A stretch of 36,412 bases of DNA from JABDDM01 sp038240295. GTDB taxonomy: Bacteria > Bacteroidota > Ignavibacteria > Palsa-1295. The stretch covers positions 1 through 36,412 of the forward strand of contig JBBSDW010000011.1 in assembly GCA_038240295.1 (NCBI GenBank), written 5' to 3'. Within the stretch, counting starts at the first letter, position 1. Each line of letters begins with the position of its first letter. Positions 23,326 to 31,403 of this stretch are shown here, in pieces. Below the pieces are notes generated by a model. The model saw nothing but the letters and a program-made list of their open reading frames with translations, did not search any database and was not told where the DNA came from. A program made the translations under genes and the position numbers.

Positions 23326-25449
23326 ATGCGACTCCTGATAACAATGCGATTTCTCGGACTTCATATCATCGACTGGGCGATCATCGTCATTTACCTCGGG
23401 GTATTGATCTGGATCGGCGCGCGCACACGCAAGAAAATAAAATCGACCCACGATTTTTTTCAGGCCGATCGAAGCTTCGGCCGGACGATGATGACCTTTC
23501 TCAACTTCGGCAACATGGTCTCAGCCGACCAGGCCGCAGGAGTCACGCGCGAGATCTACCGTCAGGGACTGAGCGGCGTTTGGTTTCAAAATCTTGTCCT
23601 CTTCATCACTCCGTTCTATTGGTTCAGCGCGATCCTGCAACGGCGCGCGCGCTATATCGGTCCGGGCGATATCTTCGAGCACCGCTTTCAGTCAAAGTTT
23701 TTGGGAGGTCTCTTCGCGATCTATCTTTTGCTCACGGCGATCTACGGCTCATCGCTCGGCTATCTGATCACTGGAAAAACGATGCAGGCCGTAATGGTGA
23801 AGCCTGCTCCTGAATACACACCGGAAGAACGCGCAAGCGTCGCGGGATTTGAACGATACCAGGTTCTCGAAAAACAATCGCACCTGGCTCAATTCCCCGA
23901 TTCGCTGAAGCATGAATTTGCGACGTTAACGGAGCAACAAAAGAAAGGCGAGATCAAAGGGGTGATCAGTTATCTCGATCTCACGACGTTCTATATCTTA
24001 TACGGCAGCGTCACGGCAGCGTACGTGATCATGGGCGGACTCTTTGCCGCAGCCTATACCGACGTGTTGCAGGGCGTGATGATCCTGTTCCTTTCAACGA
24101 TTCTTATACCCGTCGGCCTGCATGCACTCGGAGGATTCTCTGGATTACATGCGAGAGTACCCGACGCAATGTTCGCGCTCTTTGGCTCCGGAGTATCGAG
24201 CGAATACACGTGGTACTTCGTAATGACGATGGTACTCGTGAATCTTGTCGGGCTCGCACCGCGACAATTCACGCTTGGCGGTGCGGCCAAAGATGACAAT
24301 GCTGCGCGCATGGGCATGGTGACCGGTGCATTTGCCAAACGCTTTATTATGATCGGCTGGGCCCTTACCGGCGTGATCGCGCTTGCGCTTTACTCTGGTA
24401 AACTTTCGGATGCGACATTCATCTGGGGCACGATGACGCAGGATTTGCTCGGTGTTGGATTCGTCGGACTCATGATCGCGAGTGTGCTCGCTGCGAACAT
24501 GGCATCGAAGGCTTCGTCAAGTCTCGAGTGGTCTGCTGCATTTACCAAAAACATCCTGCTTCCAATACGTCCGCAAACGACGGATAAGACGCAGGTCATG
24601 GTTGGCCGCTTTGTGATCCTCATCGTTCTCATTGGCGGCATTTTCTTCGCGTATGTTGTCGACGATATTTTTGTCGTATTCAAGTATGTCCTTTCGATCG
24701 GGACGATCATCGGCCCGGCTCTCTGGCTTGTTTATTTTTGGCGAAGACTTACGACGAAAGCCGTCGTGATCCAGATGCTGCTATCGCTCTGCGTTACGGT
24801 GATTGTACCGAATGTGGTGCCAGCACTTCCCGGAATGCGAACGGCGCAGTCACTCACGATCGAGACGAAGGGAAGCAGCGAGGTCGTGCATGTGCGCGCG
24901 AAAAATGACGACGTCCGACTCGGCGCGGCAAAGCACGTTGGCGATCTCATTACAAAAACAAACCGCGAGGCACCCACCGGTATTTACTTTGAAACGGTTG
25001 TTCATTCCGATCCGACGGATCCGAACAGTCCTCGCATTGGCGAAGGTATTTTTCGGTTCCAAGTATGGCTCGTGGGACTTACCGGCATCGACCTGACGAA
25101 TTTTTCAAAGTCCGGACTTTCGACTGCTTCCTTCGGATTCGATCTCATCTTTCCGTTTCTGGTGTTGTTTGCTGTGAGTCTCGTCACGCGAAAAAACAGC
25201 GAACGTGTGTTGACCGAATTTTACGCGAGAGTGCACACACCAGCGCTTGCCGACCGAGGCCTCGATGATGCAGCAGTCGCAGAAAAGATCGCGGATCCCG
25301 AACTCATCGAGCGTGATAAACTTTTCCCTCACACGAACTGGGAGTTCTGGAAACCAACGAAGCGCGATATCTGGGGCTTCGCGCTTTGTTGGGTCGGAGT
25401 GGGAGTGATCATCGCGATTTATATACTCGTCATGCGAATCGGAAGTTAG
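23326..25449 (+). CDS. Sodium:solute symporter (SSS family)
   Basis: A 707-residue transporter of the SSS/SLC5 family, which uses the sodium gradient to import sugars or organic acids. Features: IDWAIIVIYLGVLIWIGART (TM1), STHDFFQADRSFG after it (the conserved SxxxFxLAxR-type motif), NMVSADQAAGVTREIYRQG in TM2, YTDVLQGVMILF (the family's YTDxxQ motif) and AANMASKASSSLEWSAAF in the TM8 region corresponding to the Na2 site. It is longer than typical members because of a polar insert at about 160-205 and a soluble insert at about 510-590 between late TM segments. It heads the operon: the glycosidase-like gene starts 4 bp after its stop, so the sugar it feeds is presumably imported by this protein. 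Confidence 0.88.
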   Translation: MRLLITMRFLGLHIIDWAIIVIYLGVLIWIGARTRKKIKSTHDFFQADRSFGRTMMTFLNFGNMVSADQAAGVTREIYRQGLSGVWFQNLVLFITPFYWFSAILQRRARYIGPGDIFEHRFQSKFLGGLFAIYLLLTAIYGSSLGYLITGKTMQAVMVKPAPEYTPEERASVAGFERYQVLEKQSHLAQFPDSLKHEFATLTEQQKKGEIKGVISYLDLTTFYILYGSVTAAYVIMGGLFAAAYTDVLQGVMILFLSTILIPVGLHALGGFSGLHARVPDAMFALFGSGVSSEYTWYFVMTMVLVNLVGLAPRQFTLGGAAKDDNAARMGMVTGAFAKRFIMIGWALTGVIALALYSGKLSDATFIWGTMTQDLLGVGFVGLMIASVLAANMASKASSSLEWSAAFTKNILLPIRPQTTDKTQVMVGRFVILIVLIGGIFFAYVVDDIFVVFKYVLSIGTIIGPALWLVYFWRRLTTKAVVIQMLLSLCVTVIVPNVVPALPGMRTAQSLTIETKGSSEVVHVRAKNDDVRLGAAKHVGDLITKTNREAPTGIYFETVVHSDPTDPNSPRIGEGIFRFQVWLVGLTGIDLTNFSKSGLSTASFGFDLIFPFLVLFAVSLVTRKNSERVLTEFYARVHTPALADRGLDDAAVAEKIADPELIERDKLFPHTNWEFWKPTKRDIWGFALCWVGVGVIIAIYILVMRIGS

Positions 25450-25453
25450 TCCC

Positions 25454-27382
25454 ATGAGCCAAAATCTTCACCCCGATTTTCAAACGAACGCGGCCGGCAC
25501 GGAATATTTTTTTCTTGGCAATGGCAAAGTCATGGCAGCGATCCAGTGGAGCAGGCACGAAGCTCTTACGCCACTCGGCCTGCTGATTTCGCGGCCCGAG
25601 CATTTTGGCAGGAAGTGGTCGACGCTGCTGTTCCATCCTGAGCATGGCCTTGCCAAGACCGAAGTTGTTGTCATTATCGAAGGAAAACGATATCATCCGG
25701 AGCACGCGACGACGAACGTGGAATGGGATCTGAATGGCGAGCCATTCGTAACGGCCACATGGCGCGCGGGCGATGCGGAGGTGAGAGAGAACTTTCGAGC
25801 ATCTCATACTGATGCAGCGATCATTCGTGAGATCTCGATCACGAATGTCTTCGATGTAACGATCGAAACTTCGCTTTATGCGAATCCCGCCCACTTCGAC
25901 CGGTTCACCCAATCATCAAACGGTCTGGCGGCTCAAGGCTACGACCGCATACAGATCGAAAGCGATCAACCGGTTGAAGCTTCAGAGCGTACATTTACGA
26001 TCGCAGGAACGCACGCCACGTTGCGATATAATTTAAAGCTTGAGCAATCCGGATCAATCGCGTATAAGTCGTCCTCGCCGCCCAATCACGGATCTTCCAC
26101 GTTCGCAGTGACGCGAAGCGCTGATCCTTTGATCGCGCGTTCAATCGCACTGCTGACCAAGGCGATATTGGGTTTGCGCGCTGCAGTTTCGTCCAGCGGA
26201 CGCTTCGATGCGAGCATCTGGCAGTATGGCTTTGAATGGTCGGGCGATGCCGCGCATGTTGCCGAGGCGTTGATCTATGCAGGTGAGTTTGAATCCGCAC
26301 GTAGTGTATTTGTAAACATCCTGACACGGTTATCGAACGCTGAAGGTCAACTCATGGAGTCGAGCAGATTTCGCGGCGGCGATGATGCCGAACTCAATAA
26401 TAACGGAGCGCTGCTTGCTGCACTAAAGCTCTATGTTGATTGGTCGGGCGACCATGAGTTGATCCGTGTACATTTCGACAGGATAACCGCGATCGCTGAA
26501 TATCTTCTGACGCAGGAACATCTCGATGCGAACAGGGGAATGCTCAAGGGCGCTCGCGACATTTGGGAGCGCTCGGCGATGATGGGTGTCGAGATGGGCT
26601 ATGATGTTTCGCACAATTCCTTCGGAATAGTGGGACTCGAAGCTGCAGCAGAACTCGCTCGTACGATCAATAAGCCGCACGAACGATGGACCGAGGCTGC
26701 ATTAAAAATGCGACATAATTTTCTCGAACATCCGACCCATTCGTTCATCGAAAATGGAAAGATCATCAAGCGCCGATTGATGAATGGCAAACCGCAGCGA
26801 ATGGTAATGGTGGTCGAAACGGATTCGAATAAAGAATATCTCGCGACGTTTCGGCCAAAAGGAACACCCATGGAAGCGACACCGCTTGCGCCATGGGAGC
26901 CAGACGCAAGCACAGTGTTTCCGATCTGTCATGGTTTCGTCGATCCAAAAAGTGAGATCGCACGAAAAACGATGGCCTCACTCGAAGAACTTTGGTCGCA
27001 GGCGTGGAAGGGTGGAGGCTATGGCCGCTATCATGTCGCGGCGGAGCCCGATTCACCTGGTCCATGGCCCTTTGCGACTTCGTTCATCGCGTCCGCATAC
27101 GCAGAGATGGGCGACATGGAACACGTACTCCGCGCACTCGAATGGTTGATAGATAAAGCCGGCGCGAGCGGTTCGTGGTTCGAATTTTATGGAGAGCGCC
27201 CGACTCCGCCGTTGCCACCGACGGGCATCATCGTCTGGGGGTGGGCGCAATACATCACGCTCATCGTTCGGTATTTGCTTGGAATGAAAGTCATCGGCGA
27301 CGAACTCGTTTCATCACCGAAATTGTCGGGGATCAAGGCCAGGTTGAGATTCCGCGAAAGGCAGATCGAGATCGACTCGTGA
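25454..27382 (+). CDS. Cytosolic alpha/alpha-barrel glycoside hydrolase-like enzyme
   Basis: A 642-residue protein without signal peptide. The first 230 residues are a beta-sandwich (FFLGNGKVMAAIQWSRHEA, NVEWDLNGEPFVTATWRAGD), and from about 250 a six-hairpin (alpha/alpha)6 barrel follows, the build of GH15/GH65/GH94-like enzymes. Candidate active-site stretches are WQYGFEWSGDAAHVAEALIY, LKGARDIWERSAMMGVEMGYD and GSWFEFYGERP, with several Asp, Glu and Trp. The family was not pinned down. It probably breaks down the oligosaccharide brought in by the symporter encoded 4 bp upstream. Its stop overlaps the GTG of the next gene (GTGA), so all four genes are coupled. Confidence 0.72.
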   Translation: MSQNLHPDFQTNAAGTEYFFLGNGKVMAAIQWSRHEALTPLGLLISRPEHFGRKWSTLLFHPEHGLAKTEVVVIIEGKRYHPEHATTNVEWDLNGEPFVTATWRAGDAEVRENFRASHTDAAIIREISITNVFDVTIETSLYANPAHFDRFTQSSNGLAAQGYDRIQIESDQPVEASERTFTIAGTHATLRYNLKLEQSGSIAYKSSSPPNHGSSTFAVTRSADPLIARSIALLTKAILGLRAAVSSSGRFDASIWQYGFEWSGDAAHVAEALIYAGEFESARSVFVNILTRLSNAEGQLMESSRFRGGDDAELNNNGALLAALKLYVDWSGDHELIRVHFDRITAIAEYLLTQEHLDANRGMLKGARDIWERSAMMGVEMGYDVSHNSFGIVGLEAAAELARTINKPHERWTEAALKMRHNFLEHPTHSFIENGKIIKRRLMNGKPQRMVMVVETDSNKEYLATFRPKGTPMEATPLAPWEPDASTVFPICHGFVDPKSEIARKTMASLEELWSQAWKGGGYGRYHVAAEPDSPGPWPFATSFIASAYAEMGDMEHVLRALEWLIDKAGASGSWFEFYGERPTPPLPPTGIIVWGWAQYITLIVRYLLGMKVIGDELVSSPKLSGIKARLRFRERQIEIDS

Positions 27383-28419
27383 TCAGACTTGCTGCAATTC
27401 TTTGTCTTCTACTTATTTGCGAAACTGCATTCGCGCAACATTCGCATGTCCGGATCTTTGCTACCGCGATCGCAAATGATAGCGCTGGCGCATTCATGGG
27501 CGGAAGTTCGAACGGCAGCGGGCTTTATCAAAGTGACGACACCGGCCGGACGTGGCGGCATCTCGGATGGAACAACATCAAAGCCTACTCGATGGACGAA
27601 GTTCAATCCTCGAACGGGCGCATTCTCTATCTCGCAACCGGCCTCGGAATTCTTCGCTCAACCGACTTCGGAGAAAAATGGAAAGTGCTAACTGATTGGC
27701 GCATCGCCGAAGCGATGGATGTTGCAGTCAATCAAAAGCATCCGAACGAGATCTACATCGCAACCGCGCATGGACCATGGCGATCGAGAGATGGTGGTGT
27801 GACGTGGCAGCAGTTGCTCTCTGGGTTGTCAGTGCCGTATTGTTCGAAGGTGGTGATCGACTCGGTGCTGCCGAATCAAGTTTCTCTTGCAGCGGAGGAC
27901 GGTTTATTCAAGCTCGTCGATGACTCGATTTGGAAGCCGATCACATCTCGCTCTGCGCGCAGCGATCGTAACGCACCTTCAACGGAGACCAAAAAGGTGA
28001 GAGCGATCGTGCAATCCGCGGCGCATTACTGGCAAGTCGCCGACGGGCAGCATTGGTGTACAGCAGAGATGGTGAGTACATCCCAAAGCGATAAGCGACC
28101 GTCTTACTGGAGCTATCGATTGGTTGGTGGAGCAGATGGGATCATCCTTCATTCATTCGTTGGCGACAGTCCCGTAGTGGGGAAAATTGATAGCATCAGA
28201 AATGTTTCCGCTTGTTTGTTGATCGCTGACACACCCGGCAATGTCACTGCGATCTATGGGGCTCTCGGCAATGGAATCCGTATTATTCGTCGTCTGGCGA
28301 AGTGGGCAGACCAGATCGTGGCGGTGGGCAACCCGGAATCACGGCGTGAACTCCCGATTGAGCAGCATTTAGCTGGTCGAGAGATCTGGACGCTAAAATC
28401 TTTTATAGTTCAGAAATGA
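27379..28419 (+). CDS. Secreted BNR/Asp-box repeat protein
   Basis: 346 residues from a GTG at 27379 that overlaps the previous stop by 4 nt (GTGA). I choose it because it opens a signal peptide (IRLAAILCLLLICETAFAQ); an earlier start would lie wholly within the glycosidase gene. Asp-box repeats follow: LYQSDDTGRTWR, LRSTDFGEKWK, WRSRDGGVTWQ, as in sialidase/Ycf48-type propellers, with weaker blades after residue 200. No T9SS tail is present, so it should stay in the periplasm or be released by another route. Within this operon it may bind or process the carbohydrate. Catalytic residues of true sialidases were not identified. Confidence 0.72.
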   Translation: MIRLAAILCLLLICETAFAQHSHVRIFATAIANDSAGAFMGGSSNGSGLYQSDDTGRTWRHLGWNNIKAYSMDEVQSSNGRILYLATGLGILRSTDFGEKWKVLTDWRIAEAMDVAVNQKHPNEIYIATAHGPWRSRDGGVTWQQLLSGLSVPYCSKVVIDSVLPNQVSLAAEDGLFKLVDDSIWKPITSRSARSDRNAPSTETKKVRAIVQSAAHYWQVADGQHWCTAEMVSTSQSDKRPSYWSYRLVGGADGIILHSFVGDSPVVGKIDSIRNVSACLLIADTPGNVTAIYGALGNGIRIIRRLAKWADQIVAVGNPESRRELPIEQHLAGREIWTLKSFIVQK

Positions 28420-30146
28420 AGCGGCTGATTCTACTTCTGCTTCTGTGGTCTCCACTCGCTGCGTTCGGACAGTCCGATAGTTTAAAATCTGTTGTGCTGC
28501 ATCAGATCGTCACGAAAGCCTCCGGTCCAAATTTCGCGGTCGTCGCAGCAAAAATTCGACTGGGTGTTGATGTTGATTTCGCATACAGGCAGCTCGACAC
28601 GCTTCTTGCGCGGCCGTATGGTGATATGTTCTGGATGTATGGCTGCGCGGGGCTTTATCTTTCGACGCAGGATATCCTTCGCGCTGACTACAAGAAAAAA
28701 ATTCGTGAATGCTGGAAGCACTTCACGCCTTATCGCGGCGATACCGAGAATCACTTTTTGATGTATTATGGCTCGTTGCTCTTGATGAGCGAAGTGTGGC
28801 CCGAACTGGATGGCAGCGAGTGGTTCACGGGGCAATCGTCTGCGGAGATTCACGCACAAGCGAAAGATTTTCTCGATCATTTCATCGACGAGACCTCGCG
28901 CTTCGGACAGAGCGAATACAATTCTCCGCGCTACGATTACTATTACGTCACGCCGCTTGTGTTGCTTTCGCAATTCGCCAGTGACTCCACAATACGGACG
29001 CGATGCTCGATGATCCTCGACCTGTTCATAGCAGATTACGCCGTCGAATATCTTAACGGCGCATACTGCGGCGCCCATTCGCGTGTGAGCGATCAGGCTG
29101 CTGTAGATCCACGAGCAGGTGAAGTCACCGCATACGGTCAATACTTCTTCGAAGACTCCGTCAAGTTTCTTGAACCTGATCTTGCATTCGCTGCGCTTGG
29201 AAAGTACCAGTGTCCCTATGTTATTCGAGCAATCGCGCACGCCCGTGGGACCTCTTTCGTTAACATCGAAACGAAGCGGGGCCGTCCGACCCTGCGTGGC
29301 ACTGATGTTCGTCAGGCGACAGTCCGCAAGTATGATTACATGACGAAGGATTATTGTCTTGGTTCGATGCAGGGCGGCCTCGTGCAGCCGATCCAACAAC
29401 AGTCGTGGAGCCTCGTTTTTGCAAGTTATCATGCGAAGAATATCCTCTTCAGTCTTCATCCGAATTTCAGCGCCGATGAACTCGCCGAGTTCTTCCCCGA
29501 AGAGCCATCCTTCATGCTTGAGCGGATCGGTGGAGTAAAGCAAGGATATCCGAATGAGAATAAATGGGTAGGCGGATCGCCATACGAGCGGATCTATCAG
29601 AATAAAAATCTGCTGGTTGCGTTGTACGACATACCCGACAGCGCGAAATATCATCACGTCGATGTGCATCTGCCAAGCGGGATGCAGGATCCGAAGTTTG
29701 GTTATGAATTGGCGCCAACCGACTGGACGACGTTTCAGTATGACTCTGCGCTCGTCGGAGTTCGCTTGATGACAGATTACAATGTCATCGACGGCGAGCG
29801 ATTGCGAACGAGCGCCGGGCGCACTGCCTGCTGGGTGATCTGTTCATCGCTGCGCGAAACGACCCGTGAGAAATTTAACGCTTTGCTTAAACCATTGCAG
29901 CCCGTCGTCTATGGCGATTCAATCGCCTATCTCGATTGGAATGGCAACGGCGTCCGATGCAAAAGGACCGACGCGGTGAATTACCAGCCAAAGGAAGAAT
30001 GGCTTTACAATTCGTCCTTCATTAAATCAGGACGGGGAAGCGGGTTGATCGATCTCTCGACTGGCGGGTCTATGGGTGGTGAAACGCTTGAACTGGATTT
30101 TAATGTGAACAACATTCGTGAGGGCTCCTATACGATGCGGCATTAA
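28416..30146 (+). CDS. Secreted alpha/alpha-toroid protein, candidate polysaccharide lyase
   Basis: A 576-residue protein whose ATG overlaps the previous stop (ATGA). The signal peptide is MKRLILLLLLWSPLAAFGQ. The helical N-terminal half contains PYRGDTENHFLMYYGSLLLMSE, SPRYDYYYVTPLVLLSQFA and GAYCGAHSRVSDQAAVDPRAGEV; ENHxLM and paired Tyr/His/Arg residues are reminiscent of heparinase- and chondroitinase-type alpha/alpha-toroid lyases. The second half looks beta-rich (STGGSMGGETLELDFNV at the end). No known lyase family could be assigned. As the last gene of the symporter operon and an exported protein, it could cut a polymer outside the cytoplasm. Lyase activity is an inference from fold and context. 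Confidence 0.6.
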   Translation: MKRLILLLLLWSPLAAFGQSDSLKSVVLHQIVTKASGPNFAVVAAKIRLGVDVDFAYRQLDTLLARPYGDMFWMYGCAGLYLSTQDILRADYKKKIRECWKHFTPYRGDTENHFLMYYGSLLLMSEVWPELDGSEWFTGQSSAEIHAQAKDFLDHFIDETSRFGQSEYNSPRYDYYYVTPLVLLSQFASDSTIRTRCSMILDLFIADYAVEYLNGAYCGAHSRVSDQAAVDPRAGEVTAYGQYFFEDSVKFLEPDLAFAALGKYQCPYVIRAIAHARGTSFVNIETKRGRPTLRGTDVRQATVRKYDYMTKDYCLGSMQGGLVQPIQQQSWSLVFASYHAKNILFSLHPNFSADELAEFFPEEPSFMLERIGGVKQGYPNENKWVGGSPYERIYQNKNLLVALYDIPDSAKYHHVDVHLPSGMQDPKFGYELAPTDWTTFQYDSALVGVRLMTDYNVIDGERLRTSAGRTACWVICSSLRETTREKFNALLKPLQPVVYGDSIAYLDWNGNGVRCKRTDAVNYQPKEEWLYNSSFIKSGRGSGLIDLSTGGSMGGETLELDFNVNNIREGSYTMRH

Positions 30147-30190
30147 ACGCTAAATCAAAACGTAGCCGCAGCGCGGCGTCCCATGATTAG

Positions 30191-30210
30191 CCCCGTGCGG
30201 AAGCGCGGGG
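30191..30210. terminator. GNRA-capped hairpin between convergent genes
   Basis: CCCCGTGC and GCGCGGGG pair over 8 bp (one G-U) around a GGAA tetraloop, a very stable RNA fold. It lies 45 bp after the operon's last stop, before the convergent hydrolase gene. No T-run, so it may be a REP-like element or a processing/stability structure. Confidence 0.5.
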
Positions 30211-30257
30211 TCAAGTCTCACCAAACGACGCATCGCCGCACCGCAGTCGAGCCTTTT

Positions 30258-30941
30258 TCACTCAACCCGCGCATTCAATCCTGCCAACTTCAAAATCCAC
30301 TCATTCACATATCGCACAATATCGAGCGACATCTTATGCCGCCCGCGATATTCGCGAAACTCCGATGTGATCCCTTTCGAAAGTAAAAAGTCATGCGCAC
30401 GAATACTTGAAGATTGCGGCAGCACTTCATCTTTATCACCGTGCGGCACGATGAATTGAGTGCGGGTAGAAACCTCTGGCCAGCTGCGAATTTCTTCTGG
30501 TACAAATCCGCTCATCGGCACCGCTCCTCGAACGGACAAAACGCCGTGTAAGCCGATAAGAAACGACATCGCGGCGCCCTGACTGAATCCGATGAGAAAT
30601 AACAATTCGGGATCGAGTCCCCGGCTTGTCATCAACTCCTTGATCGTTGCGGTCACAAGTTCTTCGGAATGTGCCATCTGGTCCAGTCGCTGCGACATCA
30701 ACGCTTCATCGGCCTCACTGCCTTCTTCGTTTTGTTTCGGGACGAACCACTCAAAGTCACCTTTTGCCGAAGGATAGGGGGCTTGCAATGCAAAGACATG
30801 ATCGCGCGCATCGAGCAGACCTTCGATCGAAAAGATCGTTCTCGCAATTGAAGCGCGGCCGTGGAGCAACACGACCGTTGGCGTGATCGCTGACGGTGTG
30901 CGCGGAGCCCGTTCGAGGTAGATCAGCGTTTCATCGGGCAT
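30258..30941 (-). CDS. Alpha/beta hydrolase, carboxylesterase/phospholipase type
   Basis: 227 residues from the ATG at 30939-30941. It has the esterase layout of the YpfH/LysoPLA-type family: TVVLLHGRASIARTI (oxyanion strand), LFLIGFSQGAAMSFLI with nucleophile serine in GFSQG, VPHGDKDEVLP with the acidic residue, and GRHKMSLDIV with the catalytic histidine. No signal peptide, so it acts in the cytoplasm on small esters or lysolipids. It is convergent with the saccharide operon and divergent from the tRNA gene. The substrate is not predictable. A 4-residue-longer start at a TTG is possible. Confidence 0.88.
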   Translation of the reverse strand: MPDETLIYLERAPRTPSAITPTVVLLHGRASIARTIFSIEGLLDARDHVFALQAPYPSAKGDFEWFVPKQNEEGSEADEALMSQRLDQMAHSEELVTATIKELMTSRGLDPELLFLIGFSQGAAMSFLIGLHGVLSVRGAVPMSGFVPEEIRSWPEVSTRTQFIVPHGDKDEVLPQSSSIRAHDFLLSKGITSEFREYRGRHKMSLDIVRYVNEWILKLAGLNARVE

Positions 30942-31045
30942 TTGTTGTTGCAAAAGATGTCGGAAGTGCTTGTCGGAACTTCACTTGCTCGCAAAGTCGT
31001 TTGGGCGCTTCCAACAGCATAGGACTCTGTTTTGTGCGTTGGCGT

Positions 31046-31119
31046 GGCGGGGTAGCTCAGTTGGTTAGAGCGTCGGAATCATAATCCGCAGGTCGTGGGT
31101 TCAAGTCCCTCTCCCGCTA
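31046..31119 (+). tRNA. tRNA-Met (anticodon CAT)
   Basis: A 74-nt cloverleaf: acceptor GGCGGGG paired with TCCCGCT (two G-U pairs), TA at positions 8-9, D-stem GCTC/GAGC, anticodon loop ATCATAA with CAT at 31080-31082, and T-loop TTCAAGT. Position 1-72 is a G-U pair, not the C-A mismatch of an initiator, so it is an elongator tRNA-Met (a tRNA-Ile with modified CAT cannot be fully excluded). Mismatches at 27-43 and 50-64 are visible. CCA is not encoded. A strong terminator follows 10 bp later. Confidence 0.88.
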
Positions 31120-31126
31120 CAAAAAT

Positions 31127-31160
31127 AGAAAAGGCGAGAGCATTGCTCTCGCCTTTTTTT
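31127..31160. terminator. Strong intrinsic terminator after tRNA-Met
   Basis: AAAAGGCGAGAGC and GCTCTCGCCTTTT form a 13-bp stem with a 3-nt loop, followed by a run of T on the plus strand and A on the minus strand, so it can work in both directions: for the tRNA and for the T9SS-tail remnant ending at 31177. Confidence 0.9.
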
Positions 31161-31176
31161 GTGACTGTTGCGTCGA

Positions 31177-31353
31177 TCAAGCAGCTATCTTGAATTTCCT
31201 CGACTCGAAATTTCCTTTGCTGTCCCAAATTCGGTAGAAATAATTGCCGGTACGCAGCCCCGACGTTGGGGGGGGCCGGAAGCAGCCCACAATATAGGAA
31301 TTGTCAACTCCTCGACCTGAATGCGTTTCGACTAAGCCGCAATACAATGCGGA
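31177..31353 (-). pseudogene. Orphan C-terminal T9SS sorting domain
   Basis: A minus-strand frame of about 58 codons without a start ends GLRTGNYFYRIWDSKGNF and then SRKFKIAA before TGA at 31177-31179. The pattern G-x-T/S-G-x-Y-F-Y-R and the basic end are those of type A T9SS sorting domains. The N-terminal bulk of the protein is missing, cut off by the divergent mpl gene region. The frame crosses a homopolymer of eight G (31268-31275), where slippage could have shifted it. The two-way terminator beyond its stop suggests it was once a working gene. Confidence 0.6.
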
Positions 31354-31367
31354 AGAATTTCACTTGC

Positions 31368-31375
31368 TAAATTTG
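31368..31375 (+). promoter_or_regulatory. Candidate -7 box (TAnnTTTG) for mpl
   Basis: TAAATTTG matches the Bacteroidota -7 consensus exactly and lies 28 nt before the mpl ATG, a normal distance. No clear TTTG at -33 was found. Confidence 0.4.
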
Positions 31376-31403
31376 CAGGAGTAATTTCGAATGAATCAAA
31401 CGC

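Noticed and set aside
28482..29669. 395-codon minus-strand open frame
   Set aside because: It lies fully inside the coupled, signal-peptide-bearing gene 28416-30146, shows no domain pattern and has the basic, Cys/Arg/His-rich look of an antisense frame.
31046..31119. tRNA-Met as integration site for the phage module
   Set aside because: It is 12.7 kb away from the module and no duplicated 3' tRNA end was seen near 7465 or 18302.
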